Below the pieces are notes generated by a model that was given only the letters and a program-made list of their open reading frames with translations, did not search any database and was not told the origin of the DNA. A stretch of DNA of 10,872 bases from Larix sibirica. Lineage: Eukaryota; Streptophyta; Pinopsida; Pinales; Pinaceae. Made by a program: the position numbers and the translations under genes. Below, in pieces: positions 8,211 through 10,872 of the stretch. Numbering within the stretch: position 1 is the first letter of the stretch; the number at the start of each line of letters is the position of its first letter. The DNA lies in the NCBI GenBank assembly GCA_004151065.3, contig NWUY0300012784.1, positions 101,214 to 112,085 on the forward strand, written 5' to 3'.

Positions 8211-9320
8211 GTATGACCTTCTCGATCCCAGAAATGGAATCCCCCCTCTGTTGCGAAAAACTAGAATAGGATAATTTAGATCTGGATGATTTAGAACACT
8301 TTCATCATTTAACCTTCAATGAATCCTAGGGATCCTAGGAAGTACAACAGATGAAACCAAAAGAAACTATGACCTTAAATATAAAACCTATGAAATTGCA
8401 TAAGGTTAATATTGGCACAAAATGCAAACCAAAAATTGCAGCTATAGGAGACTACTGATACAAACAAACTATATCTGAGATAACCTCACTCCTTAAGGAA
8501 TATGAAGACTTGTTTTTGCATCAATTCATAGAACTAGACTCCAAACTAGTGAAGCATTGATCGTACATATTGAATCCTCGAGTGAAATAGAAGGTGAAAA
8601 AAGAAATTGATTGAATGTTGAGTGTTGGTCAAATTTTCCAAGTGGATCAATCATAATGGATCAACCCTATAGTGATACAAATAAAAAATGATATTAAGGA
8701 TATTAGATTCTGTGTAGATTATCACATTTTGAATACCACTTGTTTTCATGACCCATTTCCAAATCCCTTCAACGATGAAGTCTTAGATCAAGTGTCTGGA
8801 AATGAAGCATACTCCTTTACAAATATATTCTTGGGTTACCACGAGGTTAGGATTCCGAAAGAAGATAAGAAGAAGACAAAATTTACAACAAAATGGGGTT
8901 CATTTTCTTATAATATCATTCCATTTGGACTAAACAATGCACTTGTTGTTTTCTCACATATTGTAATAGAACCTTTCAAAGAGTTTCTTCACAAATTTCT
9001 AGAATTCTACATGGATGATTGGACAATTTATAGCCTACTTAAATATCATGTCGCTCTACTCCGACTAATTCTATATCACTAATGTAAAATGTGTATATCT
9101 TTGAACTTGTGGAAATGCATTTTCAATGGGACTTATTGTTTGTTGTGATGGATTCCTAGTAGATCCAACAAATATTGTTGTCATTGTGAATCTATCGACA
9201 CCTACATTTGTGAAGTAATTGTGATCCACTTTGGTACATATGAGATACTATAGATTATTCATCTACAATTATTATTCCATCACAACTCCATTGCAAAAAA
9301 TATTGAAGAAAGTGGAATCC
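8211..9320 (+). pseudogene. Retroelement reverse transcriptase (broken)
   Basis: After a linker, KVNIGTKCKPKIAAIGDY (near 8403) leads into LNPRVK, then IRFCVDYHILN, AYSFTNIFLGYHEVR and KFTTKWGSFSYNIIPFGL, with the catalytic YMDD at 9008-9019. The longest stop-free part is 8672-9082. The YMDD and FGL motifs are intact, but stops occur upstream, and between QFIELD and SKLVKH about 15-20 residues seem missing. A frameshift between 9083 and 9158 leads to VDPTNIVVIVNLSTPT and the connection region. Confidence 0.9.
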
Positions 9321-9790
9321 TTTCATTGGACTGCAGATTTCGACAAGGCCTTTGCACTACTCATGGAAAAAATGGCCAACACTCCCATACTTAGATTTCC
9401 TAACTAGCTAAAGGAATTCCATGTACATGTCGATGCATCTGGATTTTCCTTGGAGCTATGTTGGCCTAGCCAACAGAAGGCAAGATTGATCACATTGTGT
9501 ATTTTTCCAGCAGGAAATATCTTCATATGAACACAATTAAACAACCACAAAACATGAATGATTAGCAATGATTTATGCCTTACATATAATATGCCACTAT
9601 TTTTTGGGATGACATTCAATTTTTTAATAGATCATTCAACTCGCAAAGACCTGGTGCAAAAATCTATCCCATAAGGTTATATATGTAGATGGTTACTCTT
9701 ATTCCGAGAATTCTTTTTTGAAGTAATAGTCAACCTGGGGAAACACAACTATGGACCTAATCACTTATCATGAATAGAAAGAGGGGAAGC
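9321..9790 (+). pseudogene. Retroelement RNase H (broken)
   Basis: The domain begins with FHWTADFDKAFALL and TPILRFPN, then HVHVDASG with the first catalytic Asp at 9432-9434. TTKHE keeps the Glu at 9556-9558, and IDHST keeps an Asp at 9630-9632. At least two frameshifts and several stops lie between these motifs. The end reads WLLLFREFFFEVIV and HNYGPNHLS, the usual tail before integrase. Confidence 0.8.
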
Positions 9791-9949
9791 TAAAGGACCT
9801 ATTGACAATCACCTTCTAGATGTAAATATGTTCATAATAGAAGGCATTCTGGACCATTTAGAAGAAATTGCATTATTCATCATGAATGGAAAAGAAACCG
9901 ATGATTATTCTTCTACCTAGAAACACCACTTAGTTGTATGATTTGTGGA

Positions 9950-10505
9950 TTATCAATTGATTGCAGGACATCTCTACAACCTATATACTTAAGGAATTTC
10001 ATGTTGATGTGTATTAGACCATGAACAACATGATGTCTTTTGGGAATTCCACACAAATGTTGTGGGTTTCCATTTTGGCGGGAAATCCATTGGAAGGAAT
10101 ATTCTCCAAGCTGGGCTATGGTGGCCCACGGTGTTTAAATATGCAAAGGATTACGCAAAAAAATGTTACATTTCTTGATGAGGGGTTAATCCTTTTCAAT
10201 GAGACAAAATTCCACTCTGATTGATACGTTCCTTCCAACCATTTGAGAAATGGGTAGTTGATTTTGTCATCCCTATCAATCCTCCTTCAAAACATTCTAA
10301 ATCCTACTATATAATTACCACAACAAACTACCTAACAAGATGGGTTGAAGCAACACCAATCCAAGATTTCTCCATAGAGATAACATCTCAATTCATTTAT
10401 GAAAATATCATCACTCGGATTGGATGTCTCAGAAGTCTCAACAGTGACCAAGGTACACACTTCATCAGTACCACTATTATGGCCTTGAAAAAGGATTTCT
10501 TGATA
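9950..10505 (+). pseudogene. Retroelement integrase (broken and 3'-truncated)
   Basis: After DYQLIAGHLYNL, the zinc-binding region shows H-x6-H (HTNVVGFH) and LQAGLWWPTVFKYAKDY, but of the expected paired Cys only one is seen. The core has WVVDFVIPINPP with catalytic Asp at 10260-10262, NYLTRWVEATPI, and NSDQGTHF with the second Asp at 10446-10448. The sequence loses resemblance after DFLIEHHR near 10505, before the third catalytic residue (Glu) and the C-terminal domain. Four stops lie between KKCYIS and the core. Confidence 0.9.
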
Positions 10506-10554
10506 GAACACCACAGATATAATACAAAAATCGTTATATACAATACACAAATTG

Positions 10555-10596
<42 letters not shown>
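10555..10596. repeat. Compound microsatellite (AT)n(AG)n
   Basis: An AT tract (about 10555-10572) passes directly into an AG tract (about 10573-10596). It lies about 50 bases past the last recognisable integrase codon. Length variation between individuals is likely for such a tract. Confidence 0.9.
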
Positions 10597-10597
<1 letters not shown>

Positions 10598-10872
10598 TAA
10601 CAAGACACATATGAATATGCAAATATCTTCTTATTAAATTGGATTTTGCATTACATAGCATTAATAAAAAAAATGATGATGATGATGATGATTAACATCC
10701 ATTGAAACCCACTTGGTCTATTGGACCTTAAGAGGAGAGAGAGGGATTATTTGTATCGTTGTAAAATTGTATTGCTATGATCAAAAATATTAGAAATAAG
10801 CGTTCCTAGGTCACCATAGTTTTGACAAGTTAGAAGATCATGGAGATTAGAGTTGTAGCAAAGATTAGGAAA
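10597..10872. other. Right end, no gene recognised
   Basis: Apart from the ATG repeat and a short AG-rich run near 10731-10745, I see no coding or structural feature. It does not visibly continue the integrase in any frame, and I could not match it to sequence left of the element as an LTR. Confidence 0.5.
10673..10692. repeat. Trinucleotide microsatellite (ATG)6
   Basis: Six ATG units followed by AT. It lies in noncoding sequence to the right of the retroelement remnant. Confidence 0.9.

Larger units (their letters stand above)
3983..10505 (+). mobile_element. Decayed Ty3/gypsy-type LTR-retrotransposon interior
   Basis: On the plus strand the order is gag, zinc knuckles, protease, extra capsid-like region, reverse transcriptase, RNase H, integrase. 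Integrase after RNase H is the Ty3/gypsy order, and YMDD plus DPFP and FTTKWGSF segments fit plant Ty3/gypsy. Every domain carries stops and some are joined across frameshifts, so no functional protein can be made. No LTR, primer-binding site, polypurine tract or target duplication was identified; the right end breaks inside integrase. The element lies upstream of, and points away from, the divergent hydrolase gene. Confidence 0.9.

Noticed and set aside
10332-10661. Minus-strand open frames rich in Leu/Ser/Ile/Tyr
   Set aside because: They are translations of the microsatellite and the antisense of integrase.
10700-10872. Possible 3' LTR sequence
   Set aside because: The composition is suggestive, but there is no matching 5' copy and no polypurine tract or TG...CA ends that I could identify.

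Overview
The window looks like nuclear DNA from a seed plant. It is strongly A+T-rich, its one intact gene has short GT-AG introns and belongs to a plant alpha/beta-hydrolase family, and the right two thirds is an old Ty3/gypsy-type LTR-retrotransposon interior. A gymnosperm such as a conifer would suit the old, stop-riddled element, but that is inference only. There are no operons, ribosome binding sites, rRNA, tRNA or CRISPR arrays.

Left part (1-1364): A+T-rich intergenic DNA with no recognisable gene. A stretch at 94-146 resembles the start of the retroelement coding remnant at 3981-4033.

Gene part (1365-3211, minus strand): an apparently intact four-exon alpha/beta-hydrolase gene, exons 3211-2597, 1844-1752, 1643-1576 and 1482-1365, encoding 297 residues. 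Ser123, Asp246 and His275 form the likely catalytic triad, spread over exons 1, 3 and 4. Only exon 1 stands out as a long open frame; the other three were found by reading the reverse strand for the family's C-terminal motifs and checking splice phases. Intron 1 (752 bp) holds a truncated tandem copy of exon 2 (1971-2043) with duplicated flanks, and a near-perfect foldback hairpin (2424-2524). Candidate promoter elements lie at 3263-3334.

Spacer (3341-3979): upstream flank of the gene, turning very A+T-rich after about 3720. One undetermined base (N) sits at 3980, where retroelement homology begins.

Retroelement part (about 3983-10505, plus strand): a dead Ty3/gypsy-type element. In order it has a long gag N-terminal region, a capsid-like core, four 14-residue zinc knuckles (two damaged), an aspartic protease that has lost its active-site Asp, a second capsid-like region, reverse transcriptase with YMDD, RNase H, and an integrase cut off before its catalytic Glu. 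From 7022 to 9082 the frame is kept without net frameshift but carries more than two dozen stops, and 7741-8221 contains no CG dinucleotide. This fits decay by cytosine deamination of methylated DNA. The integrase runs into an (AT)n(AG)n microsatellite at 10555-10596. No LTR was identified.

Nothing here amounts to a clearly new biological system. The points most worth checking are the exon duplication, the intronic hairpin, and the capsid-like region between protease and reverse transcriptase.
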